Part shown: one piece after another, positions 43,746 through 52,760 of the stretch
Numbering within the stretch: position 1 is the first letter of the stretch
How the letters are laid out: the number at the start of each line of letters is the position of its first letter
From: Sva-07 sp963717385
Lineage (GTDB): Bacteria > Actinomycetota > Acidimicrobiia > Acidimicrobiales > Ilumatobacteraceae
Reading direction: 5' to 3'
NCBI GenBank assembly: GCA_963717385.1
Contig: CAVQWE010000027.1
Span: 296,280-360,279 of the forward strand
DNA: 64,000 nucleotides
Notes under the pieces: generated by a model
The model's input: only the letters and a program-made list of their open reading frames with translations
Told to the model about the DNA's origin: nothing
Databases searched by the model: none
Translations under genes and position numbers: made by a program

Positions 43746-44564
43746 ATGTCCCGACCGACGGATCTTCATGCAGGAACCCTGTTGCGGCATTGGCGGTCGG
43801 TGCGCCGATTGAGTCAGCTCGACGTTTCGAGCCGGACGGGGGTGTCGACGCGGCACCTGTCGTGCGTCGAGACCGGCCGGGCCAAGCCGAGTCGCGAGCT
43901 GCTGCTGTACCTGGCGGACGAATTCGAGATGCCCAAACGCGCCGTCAACGACATGCTGCTCGCGGCCGGGTTCGCGCCGGTGTTCAGCGAGTACTCGCTC
44001 GACGACGACGCGCTGGCTGCAGCTCGTGACGTGATCCGACTGGTGCTCGACGGCAACGATCCGAACCCGACGACGGTGATCGACACACGCTGGAATGTTG
44101 TCGACGCCAACACTGCCGCGTTCTGGTTCACCGCCGGTGTCGACCCGGCACTGCTCACGTCAGGTTTGAACGTGGCCCGCTTGAGTCTGCACCCCGACGG
44201 GCTCGCGTCACGGGTGACGAACTTCGACGAGTACGCCGGCCAGTTGCTGCGTCACATGCGCCACGTTCTCGTGCTCACCCAGGACGACGAACTCCGAGCC
44301 TTGATCGACGAGTGCGAGACCTACGCCCCGACGGCTGCTCGCACCATGCCCACAGCCCCGGACGTCGTGCTGCCCCTACGGATCCTCATCGATGGTGTCG
44401 AGCTGTCGTTCCTGTCGACCGTGACCACCTTCGGTACCGCTCAGGACGTGACGTTGTCGTAGCTGTCGATCGAGACGCTCTACCCGGCCGATCAGAACAC
44501 CCGGGAGATCTTGGCGACGCGGCCATGGATCGATCGTGCGTCCGATCTGTCTGCAGTCGTTTGA
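43746..44564 (+). pseudogene. MmyB-like XRE family regulator, interrupted by one amber codon
   Basis: The protein has an N-terminal Cro/C1-type helix-turn-helix (LSQLDVSSRTGVSTRHLSCVETGRAKPS) and a MmyB-like ligand-binding domain (RWNVVDANTAAFW). A TAG at 44460-44462 follows DVTLS, but the same frame continues for 33 more codons (LSIETLYPADQNTREIL) to a TGA at 44562, exactly as in the family C-terminus. A GAG-to-TAG change would explain it. The truncated 238-residue form may still bind DNA. Confidence 0.78.
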
Positions 44565-44612
44565 CCCAACGGGTCATCGCTTTGCGTCATGAGTTGCCCG
44601 ACGATGGCACCC

Positions 44613-44975
44613 ATGAGTAACACGCTTGACACCAAAAGCACCACCGACCACCAGTCCGTGATCGACCGCTACTTCGAGTGCTGGAACGCAACCAGCGACA
44701 CCGCTCGCAGCGAAGCGATTCGTCGCACCTGGGCACCGGACGCGCAGTCCATCGACCCGATCGCCGAGGTCACTGGCCACGAGCAGCTGGCGGAGATGTT
44801 CGCCGGGTTCCACGCCACCTACCCGGGCAGCTCGTTTCGTCAGAAGGGAGGCGTCGACGCCCACCACAACCTGGTGCGGTGGGGCTGGGAGATGATCGGC
44901 GCCGACGGTGTCGTCACACTCGATGGCCTCGACGTTGCGGTCATCGACGTCGGCCGGATCGAACGTGTCCGCTGA
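44613..44975 (+). CDS. SnoaL-like / NTF2-fold protein
   Basis: The 120-residue protein has the small SnoaL pattern: VIDRYFECWNATSDTARSEAIRRTWAPDAQSIDP, then GHEQLAEMFAGFHATYPG. Such proteins are often enzymes or binding proteins for small ligands. It follows the MmyB-like regulator, a common pairing, and is probably its target. ATG 44613 is used; an ATG at 44589 is also possible. Confidence 0.78.
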   Translation: MSNTLDTKSTTDHQSVIDRYFECWNATSDTARSEAIRRTWAPDAQSIDPIAEVTGHEQLAEMFAGFHATYPGSSFRQKGGVDAHHNLVRWGWEMIGADGVVTLDGLDVAVIDVGRIERVR

Positions 44976-45087
44976 GCGACCCGGAATTTCGGGGCGGATT
45001 CTCGGCGTATGTGTCCGGATCTCGTTGGGCCGTTCGTCGTGTCTGTGACAATCAACAATGATCCACCAACGCAAAGGACGTAACGAC

Positions 45088-45441
45088 ATGAAGTACATGC
45101 TCCTCCTCGCAAGCAACCCCGCCGACGAACCAGGCCCGGACGACGAGACGTTCGGTCCCTACATGGGCGAATGGGCTGCCTACAGCCAAGCTCTCGCGGA
45201 GGCAGGCGCCATGGTCGCCGGCGAAGCGCTGCAGGGCGCCGACACCGCCAGCACCGTCCAGGTTCGCGATGGCAAGCGCATCGTGACCGACGGGCCATTC
45301 ATCGAGTCCAAGGAAGTGATCGGCGGCTACTACGTGATTGACGTCGCCGACCTCGACGAAGCCCTCGATTGGGCCGCCAGGATCCCGAACTCTCACTTCG
45401 GCACGATCGAGGTTCGACCGGTCATGGAGTTCGACAGCTGA
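45088..45441 (+). CDS. YCII (DGPF) domain protein
   Basis: The 117-residue protein is of the YCII family, with MKYMLLLASNP, a VRDGKRIVTDGPFIESKE segment holding the DGPF motif, and GGYYVIDVADLDEALDWAARIP. It is the typical partner of ECF42 sigma factors, and the sigma gene follows at once. An AAAGGA motif lies upstream of ATG 45088. Its biochemical role is not established. Confidence 0.9.
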   Translation: MKYMLLLASNPADEPGPDDETFGPYMGEWAAYSQALAEAGAMVAGEALQGADTASTVQVRDGKRIVTDGPFIESKEVIGGYYVIDVADLDEALDWAARIPNSHFGTIEVRPVMEFDS

Positions 45442-45473
45442 CGAGCCACCAGCTCGGTCTCCCGACAGATCTG

Positions 45474-46754
45474 ATGGGTGTCGCCGACGCCTTCCGCGCC
45501 GAGTGGCCACGGCTGGTGGCAACGCTCATGCGCGACGTCGGCGACCTCACCATCGCGGAAGACGCGGCACAAGACGCGTTCATCGAGGCGTCGACACGAT
45601 GGCCCACAGATGGAGTCCCCGACCGACCGGGCGCCTGGTTGATCACGACCGCCCGACGCAAAGCCATCGATCAGATCCGCAAAGCGCGGCGATTCGAGGA
45701 TCGTCTCCCGGTGTTGGCCGCCAATGTCGCAACCGTCATCTCTCCCAGCACGGAGTCGGCTCACGTCGACCTCGACGGTGAGCAGGCCCTCGACGATCAA
45801 CTCGCGCTCCTGGTCGGATGCTGCCACCCCGCGCTCGCCCCAGAGGCGCAGGTCGCGTTGACCCTACGAATCGTCGCCGGGCTCTCGACGCCACAAATCG
45901 CCCGTGCCTTTCTCGTGTCCGAAGAAACGATGACGCGACGACTCACCCGCGCCAAGACGAAGGTCCGGGCCGCACGAATCCCCTTCGATCCACCAAACCT
46001 GGACACCCTCGGCGAGCGCGTCGGTGCCGTGTGCGAGGTGATCTCGTCGATCTTCACCGAGGGCCACGCCAGCGCAACCGACACGGCGCTCATCCGAGGA
46101 GATCTCTGCGAAGAGGCGATCTGGCTCTCGGAGCTCCTGAGCACGCTCGTGCCGACCGATCCGGAAGTCGCAGGACTCCATGCGCTGCTGCTGATGACCG
46201 ACGCCCGACGATCCAGCCGTCTCGACCACCATGGCAGCCCGATCCTGCTCGCCGACCAGGACCGGTCCCTGTGGGACCAACCGATGATCGCTCGCGGTCT
46301 CGCCGAACTAGCGAGAGCACATTCGTTCCACCGCGGTGGACCGTTTCAGTTCCAAGCGGCAATCGCCGCCCTGCACGCCACTGCACCCACCTTCGATGCG
46401 ACCGACTGGCCAGCAGTCCTGCGCCTCTACGACGTGCTCCTACAGCGCCAACCCAGCGCGCTGGTCGCACTGAACCGGGCGATCGCCGTCCACCAGGTTC
46501 AGGGACCCGCCGCGGCACTCACCGCACTCGATGCGATTCTCCAAGCGGACGACCTCACCGGCGACGTCAACGGCTACGTGTACTTCCACACCGCCCGAGC
46601 AGACGTGTTGGCCCGACTCGATCGTCTCGACGACGCAGCCGCAGCACTGGACCGCGCTCTCGAGTGCAGCACCAACGAATCGGAACGAACGTTCCTTCGG
46701 CGCCGACAGCAGGATCTGAACGAGACGTTCGGTCCGCATGGCCACCGAGACTGA
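45474..46754 (+). CDS. ECF42-type sigma factor with C-terminal extension
   Basis: The 426-residue protein has sigma region 2 (FRAEWPRLVATLMRDVGDLTIAEDAAQDAFIEA, then GAWLITTARRKAIDQIR), region 4 (ALTLRIVAGLSTPQIARAFLVSEETMTRRLTRAKTKVR) and a long TPR-like C-terminal domain (DVLLQRQPSALVALNRAIAVHQVQG), the hallmark of ECF42. Instead of an anti-sigma factor this group uses the C-terminal domain for control. ATG 45474 is chosen; the frame is open back to the YCII stop, so a CTG start near 45438 is possible. Confidence 0.88.
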   Translation: MGVADAFRAEWPRLVATLMRDVGDLTIAEDAAQDAFIEASTRWPTDGVPDRPGAWLITTARRKAIDQIRKARRFEDRLPVLAANVATVISPSTESAHVDLDGEQALDDQLALLVGCCHPALAPEAQVALTLRIVAGLSTPQIARAFLVSEETMTRRLTRAKTKVRAARIPFDPPNLDTLGERVGAVCEVISSIFTEGHASATDTALIRGDLCEEAIWLSELLSTLVPTDPEVAGLHALLLMTDARRSSRLDHHGSPILLADQDRSLWDQPMIARGLAELARAHSFHRGGPFQFQAAIAALHATAPTFDATDWPAVLRLYDVLLQRQPSALVALNRAIAVHQVQGPAAALTALDAILQADDLTGDVNGYVYFHTARADVLARLDRLDDAAAALDRALECSTNESERTFLRRRQQDLNETFGPHGHRD

Positions 46755-46955
46755 CGCGACAACTCGTCACCGGCGCACCCGACGACATCGTCATCATCCG
46801 ACGGACATCGGCTCGGACCATGCGTTCAGCAGAGGCCGAACAGCGACCTGGAGCCTCACACACTTCGCCGCACAGAACCGCCGTTTGCCGAAGACAACGA
46901 CCGCTCGGGAACGGCCCAAGCCGCACGCGGAGCGTTCTCACCCTGGTCATCGTGG

Positions 46956-47486
46956 TCAATCCGACGACGTGATCCATCCGGTGACACCTGCCTCTCCATT
47001 CGATCCGGAGAGGTAGTAGTGGTATTCGAGGCCCTCGTATGCGCCCTCACCCACGAAGTGGGCCTCGCCGTAGTTGTACGGGACGAGCCCCTCCGCGAAC
47101 GGCAGGACACCCTCGAGGTCGACGATCCCTTGAAGTGTTCCGCTCCACGTCCCGCCGTCGTTGGTCAAGGTCGCTTCTCGGGTGGTCCACGTCCCACCGA
47201 CGGTTGAGTCGACGAGTCGTGTCTCGACGAGTAGTTCCTCCGTGCCGCTCACACGAGGATCAGACATCGTGTCTTCGCACACGAAGAGTTCGACGATCAT
47301 GTTCGCTCCATCGACGACCTCGTCGCTCACGGGTGTCATCTCGCACACACCAGATCCGACCACGACGATCGCATCGTCGGGGGGAATCGAGGGATCTGCT
47401 TGCGTGTCGGTCGAGCAGCCCACGAACGCGGCTGCCATCGCGAGAGTTGTCATGCAGCTGACAACGATCTTGTTGGGTGCCATCAT
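46956..47486 (-). CDS. Putative lipoprotein
   Basis: The 176-residue protein starts MMAPNKIVVSCMTTLAMAAAFVGCSTD, a lipoprotein signal with Cys near residue 25. The body is beta-rich (GGTWTTREATLTNDGGTWSGTLQG, then AHFVGEGAYEGLEYHYYLSGSNG), as in small lipocalin-like or allene-oxide-cyclase-like domains, but the assignment is uncertain. A GAAGG sequence precedes the start. Confidence 0.65.
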   Translation of the reverse strand: MMAPNKIVVSCMTTLAMAAAFVGCSTDTQADPSIPPDDAIVVVGSGVCEMTPVSDEVVDGANMIVELFVCEDTMSDPRVSGTEELLVETRLVDSTVGGTWTTREATLTNDGGTWSGTLQGIVDLEGVLPFAEGLVPYNYGEAHFVGEGAYEGLEYHYYLSGSNGEAGVTGWITSSD

Positions 47487-47755
47487 GCTCGCCTTCTTTC
47501 GGTGGCCGCACACGATCGCCCTGACCTCTTCGTGTCCGAACCCATCGGTGCGACATCTGAGGAATTCTTGCTTGCACCACGATCCTCCTTCGTTGGTTCG
47601 CAACGAGCCAGAGCAGAAGGTCTGATCGTGCATGTCGGGCGCTGTCCCCCGACGAGGAGCCATGGACCGGTATCCGCGAGTCCAGTCGGCTGATGGTCGA
47701 CAAGGTCACAGCCTGCGACGCGATCGAGGGCACGATGGATGTGAATTGACCGGGC

Positions 47756-48241
47756 TCAATCGTCGACTGTCGGCGTTGCTGGCCCTGCCTCACCGGCCCG
47801 GTTGCGGAGCATCTCGAGTTCCTCGTGCATCGCCTGCAGCGATGCACGGATGTGCGCCAGGGCTTCGGTGACCTCGTCGTGGTTCATTTCGGTGCGAAGA
47901 CGGCTGGAACGTTGGATGAAGTACGACGTGATCGTGGCTGTCACCGCGGTGAGAAGCGCCACCGACACGAGCATCACGGCGGCCGCAACGATTCGACCGA
48001 TCGCCTCCTGAGGAGCCAGATCGCCGTACCCGACGGTGGTGGCGGTCTGCAGCGTGAACCACAGCGCCTCCCCGTACGAGTCGAACTCCGACCGGTCGAA
48101 CACGTAGATCACCAACGCACCGAGGAGCACGACTGCGGCGGTCGCGCCGATGATTGCGGCAGAGGCAGACAGCAGCGACGCTGGAGGAGCAAAGAACCGG
48201 TCGAAGATCCGTCGGAGGCGGCTGGTCTGGTCAGCTGACAT
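47756..48241 (-). CDS. Two-helix potassium channel
   Basis: The 161-residue protein has a membrane helix, a pore loop with the K+ selectivity filter TTVGYGD (FTLQTATTVGYGDLAP, residues about 64-79) and a second helix, then a charged coiled-coil-like C-terminus (MNHDEVTEALAHIRASLQAMHEELEMLRN). It lacks an RCK domain. It likely conducts K+ in a non-voltage-gated way. Confidence 0.88.
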   Translation of the reverse strand: MSADQTSRLRRIFDRFFAPPASLLSASAAIIGATAAVVLLGALVIYVFDRSEFDSYGEALWFTLQTATTVGYGDLAPQEAIGRIVAAAVMLVSVALLTAVTATITSYFIQRSSRLRTEMNHDEVTEALAHIRASLQAMHEELEMLRNRAGEAGPATPTVDD

Positions 48242-48254
48242 CGTGCAGCCCTGG

Positions 48255-48629
48255 TCAGGCGCCGAGCGAGCGGCCGACGGGAAGATTCATGGGGCTCACC
48301 ACCGATGCCGCTGAGGTCTCGGGGTTCTGGCTGACCGCGACCACCGATCGGCCCGTCCGGTGGACTCTGACGGCCGCCGGCCCGATCGACGTGTCGTGGA
48401 GTGGCATCACGAGCAGGTCGCCGACATGGCTCGTGGCAGCCATCCAGACTTCCAAGTCTTCCGTGCCGTCGCGATGCTGAGCCGTCGCCGGGACGCTCAG
48501 ACCCGCATCGCTGAGTGCCGCCGGTGCAATGGGACCGACGATCAGCTGTACGTCGCGCTGGCGTGACAGCGAAGTCGCCACTTCCAACGCGAGTGCCACC
48601 GGTCGTTCGGTCGAGTCGTCCGAGTCCAC
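48255..48629 (-). CDS. Hypothetical protein, universal-stress-like
   Basis: The 124-residue protein starts at GTG 48629 and has alternating helix and strand segments (ALALEVATSLSRQRDVQLIVG, then SHVGDLLVMPLHDTS and GRSVVAVSQNP) similar to a short universal stress protein. No glycine-rich ATP loop was recognised. It lies 13 bp from the K+ channel on the same strand and may be part of its operon. Its 5' end is antisense to the start of the next plus-strand gene. Confidence 0.5.
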   Translation of the reverse strand: MDSDDSTERPVALALEVATSLSRQRDVQLIVGPIAPAALSDAGLSVPATAQHRDGTEDLEVWMAATSHVGDLLVMPLHDTSIGPAAVRVHRTGRSVVAVSQNPETSAASVVSPMNLPVGRSLGA

Positions 48630-48891
48630 TGCGGGATCGATCGACGAGCAGCTGCGCTCCGGGATCGACGCCCTCGCCGACGACGCCGAGGCTGGCTACG
48701 ACATCGACCACCTCGTCGCACGTCGTACCAATCGAGGACGCCCGTCACTTGGAGCGGGACCAGCCACTGTCGAGTCCGTGCGCCTCGATCCGGAACTCGA
48801 GGCGCAAGTGTTGCTTCGCGCCGAGCAGGATCACACGTCGCCGTCGGACGTGATTCGAGAAGCGCTTCGCCGATACCTCCAACCAAGCTGA
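48529..48891 (+). CDS. Ribbon-helix-helix protein, uncertain start
   Basis: The C-terminal part (TVESVRLDPELEAQVLLRAE, then TSPSDVIREALRRYLQ) is a ribbon-helix-helix DNA-binding unit of the CopG/antitoxin type. It is preceded by a helical region (LRSGIDALADDAEAGYDIDHL). The first 35 codons after ATG 48529 are not protein-like and overlap the minus-strand gene, so the true start is probably near 48630-48650 with a weak start codon. No toxin gene follows. Confidence 0.55.
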   Translation: MGPTISCTSRWRDSEVATSNASATGRSVESSESTAGSIDEQLRSGIDALADDAEAGYDIDHLVARRTNRGRPSLGAGPATVESVRLDPELEAQVLLRAEQDHTSPSDVIREALRRYLQPS

Positions 48892-49072
48892 CAGTCCAAA
48901 CGTCCGCTCGGCATGGCGGTCACCTTCACGAGTTCTCACCACTTCCGCTCTCATCGCCACCCGTTTCCGTTTGGTGGCTCCGCCGTTTAGACGATCCCGA
49001 GTTGGGGGTCGACCAGGTGGCGCTCGTTGGGCCGTGCGCCGTTCCGGGCGCACGGGGCGACAACGCGGCCGG

Positions 49073-50161
49073 TCACGGCAGCGCGACCTGGTGGGTGTAG
49101 TCGGCGACGAAGATGGCCACGGCCAGAGCGACACAGGCGCCCGAGATGAGCCAGAACCGCACGATGACCGTGGTCTCAGGCCATCCTTTGACCTCGAAGT
49201 GATGGTGGATCGGTGACAGCCTGAAGAGGCGGCGGCGTCGGCCGGATGCTCTGAACACTGCCATCTGCAGGCCGACCGACCCGGCTTCGATCACGTTGAT
49301 CCCGCAGATCAGCAGCAGCAGGAGGTGGGTGTTGGTCGCCAGGGCAAGCAGCGCAAGCGCCGAACCCAATGCCAGTGCACCGATGTCACCCATGAAGATT
49401 CTGGCCGGCGCGGCGTTCCACCACAGGAACCCTGCACATGCGCCAGCGAAGGCGGCGGCCAACACGGCGAGGTCGTAGGGGTTCACGACGGCGCCGTAGA
49501 TCGACGGGTTGCGCAGCGCCCAGAACGCGATCCCCGTGAATGCGATGAATCCGAACAGGGCGGAGCCGGCCGCGAGACCGTCGAGTCCGTCGGTGACGTT
49601 GACGGCGTTGGTCGTCGCGAAGATGATCGTGCCGGCCCAGAACACCCACACGATCGGCCCGAGGTCCCAGCCGGGCAGGTCGGCGCGCGTCAGCGAGATC
49701 CGTGTGTCGATGTCGGTGGTGGTGACGAGTACCGCGGCGATGCCGAGCGCCATCAGGTACGACACCAGTCCCTTGATCTTCCAGTACACGCCGCGGTTCT
49801 GGTGTGTGCGTACTTTGAGGAGGTCGTCGATCAGTCCCAGCCCGGCCATGGCCAGGACGCCGCAGATGATGATCAGGGTCTGGTCGGAGAACACGACGCC
49901 GGCACGGACGTGGCTGAGCAGGTAGCCGGTGAGTGCTGCGGCGAGGATGACGAGCCCGCCCATGGTGGGGGTGCCCGCCTTGTGTGCGTGCGGTGGAACG
50001 CGTTCGTTGGCTGCGTTCTGTTGGAGGATCGGTTGGCTGGCGCCGCGCTCTGCGAGCACTCCGATCAAGACGCGGGTGCCGAACAGCGCCAGCACCGCCG
50101 CGAGCGCGCTGGCGATCGCCAAGGCGATCACGAGGAAGCGACCAAGTGCACAGGACCACAC
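49073..50161 (-). CDS. mraY: MraY-like phospho-N-acetylmuramoyl-pentapeptide transferase
   Basis: The 362-residue membrane protein has about ten helices and the MraY motifs: GTPTMGGLVIL, IDDLLKVRTHQNRG, NAVNVTDGLDGLAAG, IFMGDIGALALGSALA and LSPIHHHFEVKGWPE. It transfers phospho-MurNAc-pentapeptide to undecaprenyl phosphate, making lipid I. Length and motifs are those of a functional enzyme. It is not next to other cell-wall genes, so it may be a second copy. The start is GTG 50161. Confidence 0.9.
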   Translation of the reverse strand: MWSCALGRFLVIALAIASALAAVLALFGTRVLIGVLAERGASQPILQQNAANERVPPHAHKAGTPTMGGLVILAAALTGYLLSHVRAGVVFSDQTLIIICGVLAMAGLGLIDDLLKVRTHQNRGVYWKIKGLVSYLMALGIAAVLVTTTDIDTRISLTRADLPGWDLGPIVWVFWAGTIIFATTNAVNVTDGLDGLAAGSALFGFIAFTGIAFWALRNPSIYGAVVNPYDLAVLAAAFAGACAGFLWWNAAPARIFMGDIGALALGSALALLALATNTHLLLLLICGINVIEAGSVGLQMAVFRASGRRRRLFRLSPIHHHFEVKGWPETTVIVRFWLISGACVALAVAIFVADYTHQVALP

Positions 50162-50254
50162 TCATGAACATCCGCATCCTGTCGCCAGGGCCCAACGTCC
50201 CGCGCACGACCAAAGCCCCTACCCCGGTGAGACCGCACGCCCTACGGTTGGACC

Positions 50255-51814
50255 ATGGAGTTGGAGGAGCTGACCGAGCGCGCCACCGAGCTGGTGCAGA
50301 GCACCACCTTGTCGTACGACCAGAAGCTGCGACGGCTCGCCGTCCTGGCCACCGAGACCCTCCCGTCTCCGACGCTGTCGGCCGAGTGTGCTGCGGCGCT
50401 CGACAAGCGCGTGATCTGCGACATGTTCGAGGGCCATGCGCCGTTCACGGCGCGCTACGTCCTGCCCGACTACGAACTCGCGATTCGCCAGGGTCTCGAG
50501 TACCTCGAGATGCCGGCGCCGACTGACCTCGACGATGCGCTGGCATTCCTCCAGATCATGTACGCCCACGTCCCCAGTGTCACCACCTACCCGGTGTACC
50601 TCGGAGATCTCGACAAGGTGCTCGAGCCGTTCGTCACCGACGCGATCACCGATGACGATCTCGACGCGAAGCTGCGGCGGTTCTGGATCGGAATCGACCG
50701 GATGCTGCCCGATGCGTTCGTCCACACCGATCTCGGCCCGCAGGACTCTCGCATCACGCGCTCGATCCTCCGTGTCGAGCGGTCGCTGCGCCAGGCCGTA
50801 CCGAACATCACGCTGAAGGTCGACCCCGAGGTGACGCCCGACGATCTGATCGAGGACGCAGTTCGCACGGTGTTCGAGACCGGCAAACCACACTTCGTCA
50901 ACCATCCGATGATGGTCGGTGACCACGGCGAACGGTACGCGGCGGTCAGCTGCTACAACTCGTTGAAGATCGGCGGCGGCGCGCACACCCTGGTGCGACT
51001 CAACCTGAAGGAAGTCGCGCTGCTCCACTCCGGCACGGTCGATGACTTCCTCGCTCGCACATTGCCGCACTACGTGGAGTTGACCGCCGAACTCGGTGAG
51101 GCGCGTGTGCGATCGCTGGTGGAGCAGCAACGCTTCTTCGACACTCACTGGCTCGCCACCGAGGGCCTGATCGACATCGACCGGTTCGCCGCGATGTTCG
51201 GCATCTTCGGGCTCGCCGAATGCGTCAACCTCCTGATGACCTACGAGGGCGACGTTCGGGGCGGTGACGCGCGCTACGGCCACCACGCCGACGCGAATGC
51301 GCTGGCGGTGCGCGTCGTCGAACGGGTCGCCGAACTCGTCGCGGCACGCCCGATGCCCTACAGCGAAGGGGGTGACGGTCGCTGCTACCTGCACAGCCAG
51401 AGTGGTATCGATCTCGACGACGACGTCACCGCCGGAACGCGGGTCCCGGTCGGCGAGGAGCCTCCACTGCTCGATCACATCGCAGCGTGCGCGCCGCACC
51501 ACCACCTGTTCTCCTCGGGCGTCAGCGACATCTTCCACGTGGACGAGACCGCCACGCGCAATCCTGAGGCGCTCGTGGACATCATCCGCGGTGCGTTCGC
51601 AAGTGGCATGCGTGACTTCACGTTCAACCTCGACAGCAACGAGTTCGTTCGCATCACCGGATATCTCGTGCGCAAGAGCGACCTGGAGGCGATCGCCGAA
51701 GACGCCGTCGTACGACACGCGAGCGACCATCTCGCGGCGGGCAGCGAGAACGCGTATCACCTCACACAGCGCGCCGTGAAGCGGATCGGGTGCAATGAGC
51801 GCGTCCCTCGGTGA
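50255..51814 (+). CDS. yjjI: YjjI family glycyl radical enzyme
   Basis: The 519-residue protein is related to anaerobic glycyl radical enzymes. It has the Cys-containing segment AAVSCYNSLKIGGGAHTLVRLNL near residue 230 and the radical Gly in NEFVRITGYLVRK near 468. Its activase is encoded next. YjjI proteins have no established substrate; the radical is made only without oxygen. It overlaps the activase gene by 20 bases, so they are coupled. It diverges from the mraY-like gene. Confidence 0.85.
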   Translation: MELEELTERATELVQSTTLSYDQKLRRLAVLATETLPSPTLSAECAAALDKRVICDMFEGHAPFTARYVLPDYELAIRQGLEYLEMPAPTDLDDALAFLQIMYAHVPSVTTYPVYLGDLDKVLEPFVTDAITDDDLDAKLRRFWIGIDRMLPDAFVHTDLGPQDSRITRSILRVERSLRQAVPNITLKVDPEVTPDDLIEDAVRTVFETGKPHFVNHPMMVGDHGERYAAVSCYNSLKIGGGAHTLVRLNLKEVALLHSGTVDDFLARTLPHYVELTAELGEARVRSLVEQQRFFDTHWLATEGLIDIDRFAAMFGIFGLAECVNLLMTYEGDVRGGDARYGHHADANALAVRVVERVAELVAARPMPYSEGGDGRCYLHSQSGIDLDDDVTAGTRVPVGEEPPLLDHIAACAPHHHLFSSGVSDIFHVDETATRNPEALVDIIRGAFASGMRDFTFNLDSNEFVRITGYLVRKSDLEAIAEDAVVRHASDHLAAGSENAYHLTQRAVKRIGCNERVPR

Positions 51815-52571
51815 CGTGAGCGCTGTGGGCGCTGGTCGATCTCGTTCGGGGTTCGTCGCCGACACGATCAGCAACAGCTGCGTCGACGGCCCCGGCAACC
51901 GCTTCGTCATCTTCCTGCAGGGCTGCAACTTCGACTGCATTGCCTGCCACAACCCGCAGACGATCCCCGGCCATCAACCGCTGGACGGCCACGACCCGCA
52001 CCACGTCGACGTCGACGATCTGCTCGTGGAGATTCGCCGAGCAGCACCGTTCATCCGCGGCATCACGGCGTCGGGTGGCGAGGCGACCCAGCAACCTGAG
52101 TTCCTCCGGTCTCTGTTCGCCGCGGTCAAGCACGACCCGGCCCTGTCCGCACTCACCTGTTTCATCGACTCCAACGGCGCCGCTGATCGATCGGTGTGGG
52201 ACGACCTCGCTCCGGTGATGGATGGCGCCATGATCGACCTGAAGTGTCTTGATCCCGAGATCCACGTCGCGATGACGGGACATCCGAACGATCAGGTCCT
52301 CGCCAGTATCGAACATCTCCAACGGCTCGGCCTGCTGTACGAGGTGCGACTGCTGCTCGTGGCCGGCGTGAACGACAGCCCCGACCAGTTGCAGCGAACA
52401 GCGGAATGGCTCGCCGACGTCGACCCCACGATGAGGCTGAAGCTGATCGGTTTCCGAGCCCACGGTGCCAGACCTCACGAGCCCGCCCTCGTCGAGCCGA
52501 ACAGGAAAGCCATGCTCGATGCGGCCGATCTCCTCCGGGACGTCGCTCCGTTCAGCATCTGCACCATCTGA
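51795..52571 (+). CDS. yjjW: YjjW family glycyl radical enzyme activase (radical SAM)
   Basis: The 258-residue protein has the radical SAM cluster motif in LQGCNFDCIACHNPQT (CxxxCxxC, about residues 42-49), a GGEATQQPEF segment for SAM binding and DLKCLDP in the core. It generates the glycyl radical on YjjI. It lacks the extra ferredoxin-like cluster of pyruvate formate-lyase-type long activases. It starts inside the end of yjjI. Confidence 0.87.
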   Translation: MSASLGDVSAVGAGRSRSGFVADTISNSCVDGPGNRFVIFLQGCNFDCIACHNPQTIPGHQPLDGHDPHHVDVDDLLVEIRRAAPFIRGITASGGEATQQPEFLRSLFAAVKHDPALSALTCFIDSNGAADRSVWDDLAPVMDGAMIDLKCLDPEIHVAMTGHPNDQVLASIEHLQRLGLLYEVRLLLVAGVNDSPDQLQRTAEWLADVDPTMRLKLIGFRAHGARPHEPALVEPNRKAMLDAADLLRDVAPFSICTI

Positions 52572-52728
52572 CGGGCACCAACGAGAGACGATGGAGACGG
52601 GCCTGCGCCCGCCGTCGTGTCGACGCTGAGTTGCCGCGCACCCGACATCGTCTCGATGATCAGGCTCCACGCTCGCCAGCCGAGTGCGGTGGGATCGGTT
52701 CTCGATCCCGATATTCTGGTTCGAGTAG

Positions 52729-52744
52729 GACTCGTTCTCATTAA
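52729..52744 (+). promoter_or_regulatory. Candidate Zur operator upstream of znuA
   Basis: GACTCGTTCTCATTAA lies 16 bp before the znuA ATG. It shares 12 of 16 bases with the site in the znuC-znuB divergent gap (GACTCATTCTCGATAT, read on the minus strand). The TTCTCATTA part resembles the right half of actinobacterial Zur boxes. Confidence 0.5.
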
Positions 52745-52760
52745 TTGGAGGTAGGTAGGA

